A stretch of DNA of 26,902 nt from M3007 sp039804245 (GTDB lineage Bacteria; Bacteroidota; Bacteroidia; Chitinophagales; Saprospiraceae), in assembly GCA_039804245.1 (NCBI GenBank), contig JBDLWO010000055.1, positions 1 to 26,902 of the forward strand, in the 5' to 3' direction. Within the stretch, counting starts at the first letter, position 1, and each line of letters opens with the position of its first letter. Under the pieces are notes generated by a model, which made no database searches, was not told where the DNA came from, and saw nothing but the letters and a program-made list of their open reading frames with translations. This document shows, in pieces, positions 15,830-24,467 of the stretch. Made by a program: the position numbers and the translations under genes.

Positions 15830-17503
15830 ATGAACAAACAAATCTTCGTTTTTCTTCTGCTCTGTTTCAGTACCGGGGTGTCTGCGCAGTGTATCACAGG
15901 CGACTGCCAGAACGGAATCGGCACCTATCTCTTTCCGTCGGGAGCGAAATATACCGGTCACTTCAAGAATGGTGAGATTAATGGCGTAGGAGTCTGCTAC
16001 TACACCAACAACTCCAAATACCAGGGAGAATGGGCCAACCGCTATCCTGAAGGGAAGGGGACCAAGACCTATTCCGACGGTACAGTGCGGACGGGCCTCT
16101 GGAAAAAAGGGAAACCGGTGGATGAGAATGGCAATCTGCTGGAGGAGTACGTGGCCCGAAAAAAAGAGGAACGCTCCGATGACGGCACGAATATTCAGTC
16201 TGGATGCCTGTCGGGCGACTGTCAGAACGGGCCGGGCATCTTCGCCTACCCCGACGGCAGTAAATACGATGGCAACTTCCTGAACGGAAAATTTGAGGGA
16301 GAAGGTACTTTCTACTTTGCCAACGGCGATGTTTACTCCGGAGAATTCAGGGAAAACTACCCTGATGGCAAGGGCACCCGCGTACTCCGGGACAGTACCC
16401 GCGAGAGTGGCGACTGGAGGCAGGGTGAGTTTTTGGGAAAAAGTCTGGTGGAAATGGGTCGCACAGGCTGTATCGAAGGCGACTGTACCGACGGGCAGGG
16501 CGTATTTGTGTACAAGGAGGGATCATCCAAATATTCAGGACAGTTCAAAGAGGGAATGCCACACGGTTACGGAACCTGTGTGTATGCCAATGGCGATATT
16601 TACGCCGGCAACTGGATTGAAGGAGCTTTTGAAGGACCCGGCACTCTTACCCTGCGCGATAAAACGGAAGTGGATGGCTACTGGAAGGCAGGGGAATACA
16701 TGGGACGCGAACGACCAGCAAGCTCTGCAGATACAGCCAGTGCAGCCGTTTCTGCAGAGCCTGCCATACAGATCATATCACCCAAAGCAAAAGTATGGGC
16801 AGTAGTGTGCGGCGTTGCCACTTACGATCACATGCCCGTGCTGCGCTACACCGACGATGATGCTTACCGTTTTTATGCCTTTCTGAAAAGTCCGGAAGGG
16901 GGTGCATTACCCGATGAACAGGTAAGAGTACTCATTGATGAGGATGCCACCCACGAAAACATACTGGAAAATATCGGTCAGGTATTCGGGATGGCTGGCC
17001 CCGATGATCTGGTTGTCTTTTATTTCTCCGGGCATGGACTGAATGGTTCATTCCTCCCGATAGATTTTGACGGATACAACAACAAACTGCTGCATGAAGA
17101 AATTGCAACCGCGTTCAGCAAGACCAAAGCGCGGTTCAAGTTGTGCGTAGCTGATGCCTGTCATTCCGGCGGATTGCTTGCCATGCGCTCTGGCGAACCG
17201 GAGCCCATGCTGGTACAGTTTTACCAGTCACTTTCCAGGTCTGTTTCCGGAACAGCGCTGATCATGTCGAGCAAAGCCGATGAAACCTCACTGGAGTCTT
17301 CCGGTTTGCGGCAGGGCGTGTTCAGCCACTTCCTTATACGGGGCCTGAAAGGCGAAGCCGATACCAATGCCGACAAGGTTGTCACAGTGGAAGAGTTGTA
17401 CGATTTTGTGAACAAAAAGGTACGCGAATATACTGCCAACCGCCAGAGTCCGGTACTGAAGGGCACTTATGACCCCAAAATGCCGGTTGCCGTTGTACGT
17501 TAA
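15830..17503 (+). CDS. Secreted MORN-repeat protein with C-terminal caspase-like (peptidase C14) domain
   Basis: A 557-residue protein with a signal peptide (about 1-20, ending GVSAQ). Residues 21-300 hold three related modules, each opening with CxxGDCxxGxG (Cys21, Cys126, Cys214) and continuing as several MORN motifs of the YxGxFxxGxxxGxGxxxYxNGDxYxGxW kind. A short Ala/Ser linker leads to a caspase-hemoglobinase fold domain (about 321-557) with the dyad His402 in YFSGHG and Cys444 in DACHSGG, both intact. It is therefore likely an active periplasmic or surface cysteine peptidase, usually specific for Arg/Lys or Asp. The physiological target is unknown. The ATG at 15830 is chosen over the in-frame GTG at 15779 because it begins the signal peptide. 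The stop overlaps that of the convergent mqnA. Confidence 0.9.
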   Translation: MNKQIFVFLLLCFSTGVSAQCITGDCQNGIGTYLFPSGAKYTGHFKNGEINGVGVCYYTNNSKYQGEWANRYPEGKGTKTYSDGTVRTGLWKKGKPVDENGNLLEEYVARKKEERSDDGTNIQSGCLSGDCQNGPGIFAYPDGSKYDGNFLNGKFEGEGTFYFANGDVYSGEFRENYPDGKGTRVLRDSTRESGDWRQGEFLGKSLVEMGRTGCIEGDCTDGQGVFVYKEGSSKYSGQFKEGMPHGYGTCVYANGDIYAGNWIEGAFEGPGTLTLRDKTEVDGYWKAGEYMGRERPASSADTASAAVSAEPAIQIISPKAKVWAVVCGVATYDHMPVLRYTDDDAYRFYAFLKSPEGGALPDEQVRVLIDEDATHENILENIGQVFGMAGPDDLVVFYFSGHGLNGSFLPIDFDGYNNKLLHEEIATAFSKTKARFKLCVADACHSGGLLAMRSGEPEPMLVQFYQSLSRSVSGTALIMSSKADETSLESSGLRQGVFSHFLIRGLKGEADTNADKVVTVEELYDFVNKKVREYTANRQSPVLKGTYDPKMPVAVVR

Positions 17504-18285
17504 ACAGTCTGTCTTTTCAGGTTGTAACCTTTCTCGCCGGCCAGTGCACTCAGGAACCTGTTCAGGCCCTGCCATTTGGCGTCATCGAGTTCATAGCTGA
17601 TGTAATGCCTGTAATAGTATTCCAGATCAAACTGAGGCATATCGGGTAACACTTTGACCAGTTCGGGCACATACCTGATACCTGCTTCAAGCCCCGCGTT
17701 AAACTGACGGAGCATGTCTTCCGGCAGCGGTTTCACTGCAATCCATGCTGCAAACACAAAAGGAAGTCCCGTCCAGGCAGTCCAGGCCTCTGCCAGATCA
17801 TATACATAGGGATATCTGTCGTGCAGACCGATAGTGCGGTCGCCAATAATCAGCGCTGCGGTGTCAGCTCCGATTTCCTTTTCAAAACCCTCTGTTGCCG
17901 GAATCAGCTCGGGCGTAATTTGCCAGTATTGTTCACACAGCAAACGGGTCAGGGCAACAGAGCTGCGGGAATGGAAATCGAGAAAAAGCCGTTTGATGTC
18001 CCTGAGCGGCACTTCAGAGAATACACACACCGTATTGACGGCACCTACTGCACCAATACAGTAATCAGATACCAGATAAGCCTCTTCCAGTTCGGGAATA
18101 ATGGCAACCGGTGTGAGAGCGAGATCCACTTCACCGGATTTCAGTTTGCGGGCGCACTCGGATGGAATATCAAGGCTTAGATCGAACTGCCCTGCCATTT
18201 CACTGCGGTACAGGCCATAAATAAAAGGCTTGGTATTCAGATAACTGACAGCTGTCAGTCTCAGTTTACGGGTTTGTGTGTTCAT
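17500..18285 (-). CDS. mqnA: Chorismate dehydratase MqnA (futalosine pathway of menaquinone synthesis)
   Basis: A 261-residue enzyme converting chorismate to 3-[(1-carboxyvinyl)oxy]benzoate, the first step of the futalosine route to menaquinone. The fold is that of a periplasmic-binding-protein-like family. Sequence marks are VSYLNTKPFIYGL near the N terminus, ALTPVAIIPEL, LDFHSRSSVALTRLL and ALIIGDRTIGL (phosphate/ligand-loop type sequences of MqnA). The ATG at 18285 lies only three bases after the stop of the upstream secreted-protein gene, so the two are co-transcribed. No other mqn gene is in the window. Presence of this pathway fits the phylum and implies a menaquinone-based respiratory chain. 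The gene ends in a 4-base tail overlap with the MORN-caspase gene. Confidence 0.93.
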   Translation of the reverse strand: MNTQTRKLRLTAVSYLNTKPFIYGLYRSEMAGQFDLSLDIPSECARKLKSGEVDLALTPVAIIPELEEAYLVSDYCIGAVGAVNTVCVFSEVPLRDIKRLFLDFHSRSSVALTRLLCEQYWQITPELIPATEGFEKEIGADTAALIIGDRTIGLHDRYPYVYDLAEAWTAWTGLPFVFAAWIAVKPLPEDMLRQFNAGLEAGIRYVPELVKVLPDMPQFDLEYYYRHYISYELDDAKWQGLNRFLSALAGEKGYNLKRQTV

Positions 18286-18288
18286 ATT

Positions 18289-19200
18289 TCAGTTTTTGGG
18301 AAGACAGGCAGGATATTTCAGGCGCCAGAGTCGTTGTTTCTGCCATTTTCTTCCTTCATTTGCTACCAGCCAGATATTGTCACGAACGTGCGTGATGGAC
18401 TCGAACTGACGGGCAACAAGAAATTTTGGCAATTTTTTTACTGACATATCACCTCCGAGGAAACGGCTGTCTTCAAAAGATGAAAAAAACATCGCGCTCG
18501 CACGTGTGCGCGGAATGACTCCCCACCTGAAACCGACGATATAGCCTGTCAGGGCGAGCGTTGATTTGCTGCTGTCAAGCGCGGCGCCGGTAATCACGCA
18601 ATCCGGAATAACGCGGGATTCGACCAGGCGAGCGGTGAAAGAGCCGGGTGTTGAAGGTAAAATGTAATGTTTGCAAACAAAATCGCCCCTGAATCTGTGT
18701 TTGGAAAAAAGGTGAAGGCTATCCCTGAAAAACACAAAGGCCTCCATATCAAAGTTCTGTTCGCGTATATCGGCGGGGGGGAAAGCAACCTGATCCGGAT
18801 AACTGAACATAATACTGTCGAGAGAGCCGGAAACGGGATCAAAAATCAGGATTCGCAGATTCCGGCGTTTGTTCTGGTTATTTCCGAAGTCGCCGATGAA
18901 CAACTTCCCATTACCATCGCAGGTCAAATCTTCCCAGTCGCGGTTGGCGGTTGGAAGTGGTACCGTTTCTTCGACAAGCCCTGAAGTCATATTCACCCGA
19001 TACAGTTCTGCCGGATTCTGCGAGTCGTTGAGCATCCAGAGCGATCCGTCAGGCCGGGATGTCATACCCGATACCTCCTGCAATTGCACGGGCAGTTTCA
19101 CCTGTCGCCTGACCCGGGAATGTTGCGCCGGGGCATCAGGCTGAAAAAGCAACAACAGCGAGGTGGTCAAAAAGAGTGTAAAGAGTCTGAAACGATTCAT
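18289..19200 (-). CDS. Secreted beta-propeller-like protein of unknown function
   Basis: A 303-residue secreted protein. The signal peptide (about 1-26) ends near APAQ. The mature part has repeated four-strand blade-like segments with SGMTSRPDGSLWMLNDS, then RDWEDLTCDGNGKLFIGDFG and MEAFVFFRDSLHLFSKHR. This 'DWED...GDxGxN' pattern occurs in bacterial NHL/SdiA-regulated-like propellers whose function is not established. The ATG at 19200 is chosen because it gives the signal peptide and lies just downstream of a perfect -7 box (19209-19216). An upstream in-frame start at 19254 would precede that promoter. mqnA follows after three bases. Association with menaquinone synthesis is positional only. 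Confidence 0.8.
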   Translation of the reverse strand: MNRFRLFTLFLTTSLLLLFQPDAPAQHSRVRRQVKLPVQLQEVSGMTSRPDGSLWMLNDSQNPAELYRVNMTSGLVEETVPLPTANRDWEDLTCDGNGKLFIGDFGNNQNKRRNLRILIFDPVSGSLDSIMFSYPDQVAFPPADIREQNFDMEAFVFFRDSLHLFSKHRFRGDFVCKHYILPSTPGSFTARLVESRVIPDCVITGAALDSSKSTLALTGYIVGFRWGVIPRTRASAMFFSSFEDSRFLGGDMSVKKLPKFLVARQFESITHVRDNIWLVANEGRKWQKQRLWRLKYPACLPKN

Positions 19201-19208
19201 ACGAGGCG

Positions 19209-19216
19209 CAAAGGTA
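19209..19216 (-). promoter_or_regulatory. -7 promoter box for the propeller protein/mqnA operon
   Basis: The minus-strand TACCTTTG matches TAnnTTTG exactly and ends eight bases before the ATG at 19200, which predicts an almost leaderless mRNA. No convincing -33 element is seen in the A-rich sequence upstream. Confidence 0.45.
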
Positions 19217-19303
19217 CTGTCCCTGAAAAAAACGAAAAAGGTGATAAAACTCATCAGAAGGAATTAAACCAATATTCGGACAACCCTTATAACATTTGTT
19301 TCT

Positions 19304-20644
19304 TTGCAGGGTTTCACGGTAATACACAAAACGCCATACAACTTGACAGAAACAGACAAAATTCCGGTTGGCTATCGGAAAAAACTGAGCGGGTGGGGTA
19401 ATTACCCTCAAATCGAGGCTGATTTTTACCTGCCGGAAAATACGGATCAGTTGCGCGCACTCATCTTGTCCAGTGACCGTATCATTGCGCGGGGCAACGG
19501 AAAAAGCTATGGCGATGCAGCTTTGGGCGGGCAGGTGGCCTGTATGCTGTCCATGAACAGCATCACTTCTTTCGACCCCTCCAACGGAATCATTACCTGT
19601 GAAGCCGGCGTGCTATTATCCGACATACTACCTGTTATCGTACCGGCAGGCTGGTTTTTTCACGTAACACCCGGAATAAAATCCATCTCGGTGGGAGGGG
19701 CTATTGCGTCGGATGTACACGGGAAAAACCACCCTGAAAGAGGCTGTTTTTCCAACTGGCTGTCCTCATTCAGGTTAATGAACGCCAGTGGTGATATCCT
19801 TACCTGTTCAAGGGATGAAAACACGGAACTGTTCTGGCAGACCTGCGGTGGTATGGGCTGGACGGGCGTGATACTGAGTGCTACATTCCGGTTGATGCGG
19901 ATCACATCCGTTTCAATGCGGCTGATAACCGGACGGGCGAGCCACCTGATGGAGCTGTTTGAGCAGTTTGAGGCACAAAGGAACCTCCCTTACGGTGCGG
20001 CCTGGATTGATACAACTGCCTCAGGATCAGCATCGGGCAAGGGAACTGCCCTGTTTGCAGAACATCTTCCGGGCGATACAGAGATGAAATGGGAGCACCG
20101 AAACCCATCTGATGTTCCTTTTTATGCGCCATCCTGGCTGCTGAACCCGGTCAGCATACGATTGCACAACCGGCTATATTTCCAGCGCAACAAACCGGGA
20201 GAGCGAACTGTACATATAGACAAATACTTTTATCCGCTGGATGGCATAACAAACTGGAACAGGCTTTATGGCCGCCGTGGATTCATACAATATCAGTTTT
20301 GTTTGCCGGAAGCCGGAGCCTTTGAGGGCATACAGGAGGTACTGCATACCATTTCAGCGAGTGGAGAGGTACCCTTTCTGAGCGTACTCAAACGTCATGG
20401 AGCACGGCCGCCAGAGGCAGTAAACTCATTTCCGGTGAAGGGTTATTCGCTGGCTCTCGACTTCCCGCGCACGCGCAGGCTGATTTCACTGTTAAACCGG
20501 CTCGATGAGACAGTATGGAACTACGGAGGGAAAATTTACCTCACCAAAGATGCCGTTTCGCGGCCCGGGATGGGACGGATAAACATGGCACAGTTTGCGG
20601 AGCGAAAATTTACCTCGGCACTGAGAGAACGGCTTGAAAGATAG
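19304..20644 (+). CDS. FAD-binding oxidoreductase, DprE1-like
   Basis: A protein of up to 446 residues of the VAO/PCMH flavoprotein family. The FAD pyrophosphate-binding stretch is IARGNGKSYGDAAL (about 61-74). A second FAD-contact segment, VTPGIKSISVGGAIASDVHGKN (about 121-142), closely resembles decaprenylphosphoryl-ribose 2'-oxidase DprE1 (GGAIACDIHGKNH). The C-terminal half is the substrate-binding ALO-like domain. DprE1 works with the reductase DprE2, but no short-chain dehydrogenase is adjacent, so the substrate cannot be assigned. There is no ATG near the N terminus. TTG at 19304 gives the longest product and TTG at 19343 is the alternative, giving about 433 residues closer to the conserved LSGWGNYP start. 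The stop abuts the convergent response-regulator gene. Confidence 0.87.
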   Translation: MQGFTVIHKTPYNLTETDKIPVGYRKKLSGWGNYPQIEADFYLPENTDQLRALILSSDRIIARGNGKSYGDAALGGQVACMLSMNSITSFDPSNGIITCEAGVLLSDILPVIVPAGWFFHVTPGIKSISVGGAIASDVHGKNHPERGCFSNWLSSFRLMNASGDILTCSRDENTELFWQTCGGMGWTGVILSATFRLMRITSVSMRLITGRASHLMELFEQFEAQRNLPYGAAWIDTTASGSASGKGTALFAEHLPGDTEMKWEHRNPSDVPFYAPSWLLNPVSIRLHNRLYFQRNKPGERTVHIDKYFYPLDGITNWNRLYGRRGFIQYQFCLPEAGAFEGIQEVLHTISASGEVPFLSVLKRHGARPPEAVNSFPVKGYSLALDFPRTRRLISLLNRLDETVWNYGGKIYLTKDAVSRPGMGRINMAQFAERKFTSALRERLER

Positions 20645-21379
20645 TCAGAGTCTGTTTTTCTCAATCAGTTCGAGTAATTCATCGCGATAGTTCTTGCCAA
20701 TAGGCAGCAATTTGGGCCTTTCCTTTTCCTGAACCTCGACCATACTTCCCTCTATGGCCGTAATTTTGTCGAGTGACACAATGAAAGAGCGGTGAATACG
20801 CTTGAACTTGTTTCGGGGGAGCCTGTCTTCCAGGCTTTTCATTGTTTGCAGCGTTATAACCCTGCCCTGCAGCAACCGGATGATTACATAATCCTTGAGG
20901 CCTTCGATATAAACGATATCCTCAAAATTCACCTTCAGCAGCTTTTTGTCGGCTTTTACAAAAAAGAAATCCAGTCCATCATTTATTGCGGATGTAACGG
21001 TCGTGGTATGTTCGTGCTGCGACAGTTCCTTTTGTTCGAGAGCCTTGTTGACTGCCTTCATGAATCGTTCGAAGGAAATAGGCTTCAACAGGTAATCGAG
21101 TGCATTCAGATCAAAGCCCTGAATGGCATAGTTCGGATACGCCGTGGTAAAAACCACCATGGGAGGGTTGTGAAGCGTTTTTACAAAGTCAGTACCTGTG
21201 AGCTGGGGCATCTGAATATCCAGGAACATCAGGTCAACTTCATTATTCCGGATAGCCTCGTTGGCCTCGAGCGCATTGGAATACCTGCCGATCAGTTCCA
21301 TCTGCGGAATCCTGGAGATGTACGTCTCGAGCACATCGAGAGCAAGCGGTTCATCGTCAACAATAATGACTTTAAGCAT
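20645..21379 (-). CDS. LytTR-family response regulator
   Basis: A 244-residue response regulator. The receiver domain (1-120) has acidic residues Asp8-Asp9, phosphoacceptor Asp54 in MFLDIQMP, Thr79 in FTTAYP and switch Lys99 in LLKPIS. A linker leads to the LytTR DNA-binding domain (about 135-240; VNFEDIVYIEGLKDYVIIRL and FKRIHRSFIVSLDKI). It is encoded 30 bases downstream of a matching His_kinase-family sensor, and the pair forms a LytS/LytR-like system. It controls transcription, and the targets are not visible. All phosphotransfer residues are intact. Its stop codon directly adjoins that of the FAD oxidase on the other strand. Confidence 0.95.
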   Translation of the reverse strand: MLKVIIVDDEPLALDVLETYISRIPQMELIGRYSNALEANEAIRNNEVDLMFLDIQMPQLTGTDFVKTLHNPPMVVFTTAYPNYAIQGFDLNALDYLLKPISFERFMKAVNKALEQKELSQHEHTTTVTSAINDGLDFFFVKADKKLLKVNFEDIVYIEGLKDYVIIRLLQGRVITLQTMKSLEDRLPRNKFKRIHRSFIVSLDKITAIEGSMVEVQEKERPKLLPIGKNYRDELLELIEKNRL

Positions 21380-21409
21380 AACAGGACATTGGAGCCTTTA
21401 AGGGGCAAT

Positions 21410-22465
21410 TTATGAATTTAAACCCAATCGCAACGAAACAATATAGCGGTCGGGGGCATTTTCGATGGAGAGTTCGTGCTGGCCGGGGTAAAGCATTTCG
21501 AGTCGCTGGCGCACGTTGGCCAATCCGATTCCACCGCTTCTGGAGCTCTGACCACCCGGGTACATATCGGCCTTGCTGTTTTCAATGGTAAACAGCAGTT
21601 CATCAGGGCCTGCCAGGAGACGGAGCTTGACAAAACCGCCGCCATTCACTGTGTGATTAAGGCCGTGTTTGAAGCTGTTTTCGAGAAAGGGGACGAAGAG
21701 CAAAGGAGCTACTGTCTGATCGCTCACAATGCCCTCTACTTCAAAAGTGATCGCGGCACCCACAGGCTGACGGAGTCGTTCGAGATCGAGATAATTGTTT
21801 ATGTACTGAATTTCCCGGCTGAGAAGTACGCGTTTTTCATTACATTCATACAGCATGTAACGCATGATTTCGGAGAGTTTCAGAACAATTTCTGGTGCTT
21901 TGTCACTTTTCTTAAGCGTCAGCGCGTACAGATTATTCAGGGTATTGAACAAAAAGTGCGGATTGATCTGACTTTTCAGAAAACGTAGTTCCGACTGAAT
22001 GGTTTGAGTAAGTAAAACCTGTTTTTCATTCTGATAACGCCACCAGTCCATGATGACCCGCAGAACAGTAGCCAGAAAAGTGACCAGCAGGTTACCCCAG
22101 AAAATCCAGAACTGCTGCTGGATCAGACTTGTTCTGTATTCCGGACGATTGGAAAATTTCAGATACAGTGCGAGCACTTCGATGGGAGTGATGAGGGCAC
22201 AGAAAGCTACCGCCAGCAAGAGGTAAACCAGCACGTGTCGGGCCAGGTATCGGGGAATCAGGTAATACAGATTGACATAGACCAGCAGGGCATAAAAAAC
22301 GAGTTGAATGATTTCGTTTCCTGCAGCAAACCAGGGATCAATACCTGAACTTAGGTCAATCCAGCGCATCAAAGCGAAGAGCAGGAGCCAGAACAGACTG
22401 TGATAGACAGGTCGCCTGCTCAGAAACTCATAAGTCCGATCCAGAAAGGTGCGCGTTTTTTTCAT
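21410..22465 (-). CDS. LytS-type membrane sensor histidine kinase
   Basis: A 351-residue sensor kinase. The N-terminal half has four predicted transmembrane segments (about residues 20-40, 50-72, 77-97, 116-140) with almost no extracytoplasmic domain. The His_kinase (PF06580) domain follows: QINPHFLFNTLNNL with phosphorylated His170, the N-box PFLENSFKHGL and the G-box GGIGLANVRQRLEMLYPG. The ATG at 22465 is preferred to the in-frame TTG at 22483, which lies in a near-match -7 box (TTCCTTTG, 22488 to 22481 on the minus strand). It is the first gene of a two-gene operon with the LytTR regulator. With no large sensor domain, the stimulus is probably membrane-derived, but it is unknown. Confidence 0.93.
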   Translation of the reverse strand: MKKTRTFLDRTYEFLSRRPVYHSLFWLLLFALMRWIDLSSGIDPWFAAGNEIIQLVFYALLVYVNLYYLIPRYLARHVLVYLLLAVAFCALITPIEVLALYLKFSNRPEYRTSLIQQQFWIFWGNLLVTFLATVLRVIMDWWRYQNEKQVLLTQTIQSELRFLKSQINPHFLFNTLNNLYALTLKKSDKAPEIVLKLSEIMRYMLYECNEKRVLLSREIQYINNYLDLERLRQPVGAAITFEVEGIVSDQTVAPLLFVPFLENSFKHGLNHTVNGGGFVKLRLLAGPDELLFTIENSKADMYPGGQSSRSGGIGLANVRQRLEMLYPGQHELSIENAPDRYIVSLRLGLNS

Positions 22466-22645
22466 TGGAAAATTACACTGCAAAGGAAAGTATCATCCGG
22501 TCACAAGTATCTTTTTTTTAGATTAATGCTGAAATACCCCGGATCAAGAGCGACATTAAACAAAAATTTGCAACTATTCCACAACAGCTGATGTTTATTA
22601 AAAAGCGTTTGCTGCTCCGGCATTAATTCAGACGCCATTCATTAC

Positions 22646-23227
22646 ATGTCTTACAAGAAGAACGACCATTACGATCCCGATCTCACAGAGCAGCTCACAA
22701 CGCACTACCACGGTATTCTCTCCGGGTTGGGTGAAGATGCCAATCGCGAAGGACTTTTGAAAACACCCGAGCGCGCTGCCAAGGCCATGCAGTTTCTGAC
22801 ACAGGGGTACGAACAGGATGCTGCAGCTGTACTGCGGTCTGCCATGTTTAAGGAAGATTACCGGGAAATGGTCATCGTCAAGGATATTGAGTTGTACTCC
22901 ATGTGCGAGCACCATATTCTGCCCTTTTTCGGGAAGGCGCACGTGGCATACATTCCCAATGGCCATATTGTTGGTCTGAGTAAAATCCCGCGTGTGGTGG
23001 ATATTTTCTCACGGAGACTACAGGTGCAGGAGCGCCTTACACTCGAAATACGCGATGTCATACAGGAAACACTGAAGCCCATGGGAGTGGCAGTTGTGAT
23101 TGAAGCCCAGCACATGTGTATGATGATTCGCGGCGTGCAGAAGCAAAACTCATCCACCACTACCTCGGCATTCACAGGTGAGTTCCTGAGAACACCTACC
23201 CGGGAAGAGTTTCTGCGACTGATTTGA
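22646..23227 (+). CDS. folE: GTP cyclohydrolase I
   Basis: A 193-residue enzyme converting GTP to 7,8-dihydroneopterin triphosphate, the entry to folate (and pterin or queuosine) synthesis. The zinc site is complete: Cys87 and His90 in MCEHHILPF and Cys158 in HMCMMIRGV. The typical segments KTPERAAKAM, GKAHVAYIPNGHIVGLSKI, RRLQVQERLT and SAFTGEFL (near the C terminus) are all present. The enzyme is normally a homodecamer in the cytoplasm. The ATG at 22646 gives a full-length protein. galK follows on the same strand after about 20 bases, so they are probably co-transcribed although the pathways are unrelated. The 180-base upstream region shared with the divergent kinase gene has no exact -7 box on this strand. 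Confidence 0.97.
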   Translation: MSYKKNDHYDPDLTEQLTTHYHGILSGLGEDANREGLLKTPERAAKAMQFLTQGYEQDAAAVLRSAMFKEDYREMVIVKDIELYSMCEHHILPFFGKAHVAYIPNGHIVGLSKIPRVVDIFSRRLQVQERLTLEIRDVIQETLKPMGVAVVIEAQHMCMMIRGVQKQNSSTTTSAFTGEFLRTPTREEFLRLI

Positions 23228-23246
23228 GCGAAACTGATATTTGACT

Positions 23247-24419
23247 GTGAACAAGGAAATCATTGCAGACATATTCCGGCACCGGTTTGGCGCAAATCCC
23301 GACATCATTGTCATGGCTCCGGGCAGGATCAACCTGATTGGAGAGCATACCGATTACAACAACGGATTTGTGTTGCCAGCTGCCATCGGACAATCCATAC
23401 TGGTAGCTGCAAGCCTGAGCGGTACTGACCATCACTCCTTTTACGCAGCTGAATACGATGCTGAATACTCTGTCCGGGAGTTGAAGCCAACCACAGATCC
23501 GCTCAGCAAATGGGCGAACTATCCGATGGGGGCGCTGAATGAACTCAAGAAAGAAAGTTTCGACCCCGGAGGACTCAATCTCGTTATTCATGGCAATATC
23601 CCTCCCGGAGCAGGCCTCTCGTCGTCTGCGGCACTCATCAGTGCCGTGTTGGTTGCTGCAAACGAGTTGAGGCAGCTGGGGTTGTCACGACCAGATATGG
23701 CGCGTATCGCACAGCGTGCTGAAAACAACTTCGTGGGTATGCAGTGCGGTATCATGGACATGTTTGCTTCACTCATGGGCAAACAGGATCAGGTACTGAG
23801 GCTCGATTGCCGGAGTCTGGAATATTCTTACGCTCCATTTCCGGATAATGAATACAGCTTACTTTTGCTGGACAGTGGTGTGAAGCACCAATTGGTTGAC
23901 TCTGAATACAATACACGCAGAAAAGAGTGCGAGGCCGGCGTCGGGATCCTTCGCGGGAGCTATCCTGCAGTAAACAGCCTCCGAGATGCCAGCCCGGCCA
24001 TGGTACTGGAGCACAGGGAGCATATGCCTGAGAATATATTCAAACGCTGTTTGTTTGTGACCGAAGAGAATAACCGTGTAAATGCTGTTTGCGATGCACT
24101 GGAATCGGGAAATATCGAACTGGTCGGAGAACTGATGTATCAAAGCCATGCCGGACTGAGAGACCTCTACGAGGTGTGTGTCGGGGAAACCAATTTTCTG
24201 ATGGAAAGCATGCGAGGAATTGCCACCGGAGCACGGCAGATGGGGGGCGGTTTCGGTGGATGTACCATCAACCTGCTCAAAAAAGCAACCCCTGAAACTG
24301 AAATTGAACGTGTAACAACGGCCTATTTTGAGCGATTTGGCGTAAAACCGAGAGTTTTACCAGTCAAAATTTCCGAAGGCGCTCATATTTTACAAATTTC
24401 CAACAAATATTTTGGATAG
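23247..24419 (+). CDS. galK: Galactokinase
   Basis: A 390-residue GHMP-family kinase phosphorylating galactose at C1 in the Leloir pathway. The galactokinase signature GRINLIGEHTDYNNGFVLP holds Arg27, Glu33 and Asp36. The GHMP ATP-binding motif is GLSSSA (123-128), the catalytic Asp171 is in CGIMDMFASLMGK, and motif 3 is GGGFGG (333-338). The start is not ATG. GTG at 23247 gives the usual MNKEII-type N terminus, and TTG at 23241 would add two residues. There are no galT or galE neighbours. The last codons contain the -33 element of the tRNA-Pro promoter. Confidence 0.95.
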   Translation: MNKEIIADIFRHRFGANPDIIVMAPGRINLIGEHTDYNNGFVLPAAIGQSILVAASLSGTDHHSFYAAEYDAEYSVRELKPTTDPLSKWANYPMGALNELKKESFDPGGLNLVIHGNIPPGAGLSSSAALISAVLVAANELRQLGLSRPDMARIAQRAENNFVGMQCGIMDMFASLMGKQDQVLRLDCRSLEYSYAPFPDNEYSLLLLDSGVKHQLVDSEYNTRRKECEAGVGILRGSYPAVNSLRDASPAMVLEHREHMPENIFKRCLFVTEENNRVNAVCDALESGNIELVGELMYQSHAGLRDLYEVCVGETNFLMESMRGIATGARQMGGGFGGCTINLLKKATPETEIERVTTAYFERFGVKPRVLPVKISEGAHILQISNKYFG

Positions 24420-24442
24420 TTATTTTGCGCATATTACCTTTG
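24411..24442 (+). promoter_or_regulatory. Promoter of tRNA-Pro
   Basis: TTTG (24411-24414), a 20-base spacer, and TACCTTTG (24435-24442) match the Bacteroidota consensus TTTG-N19-21-TAnnTTTG exactly. The -33 element lies inside the last codons of galK. Transcription would start near 24449, about 19 bases before the tRNA. A second TTTGCGC copy (24424-24430) repeats the end of the -7 region. Confidence 0.75.
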
Positions 24443-24467
24443 CGCTCCCAATCGAAAAAAGGGAATT

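Noticed and set aside
24421..24467. Possible tRNA-adjacent attachment site or integrated element
   Set aside because: No repeat of the tRNA 3' end, integrase or foreign-looking genes are found nearby; the following genes are a normal paa operon.
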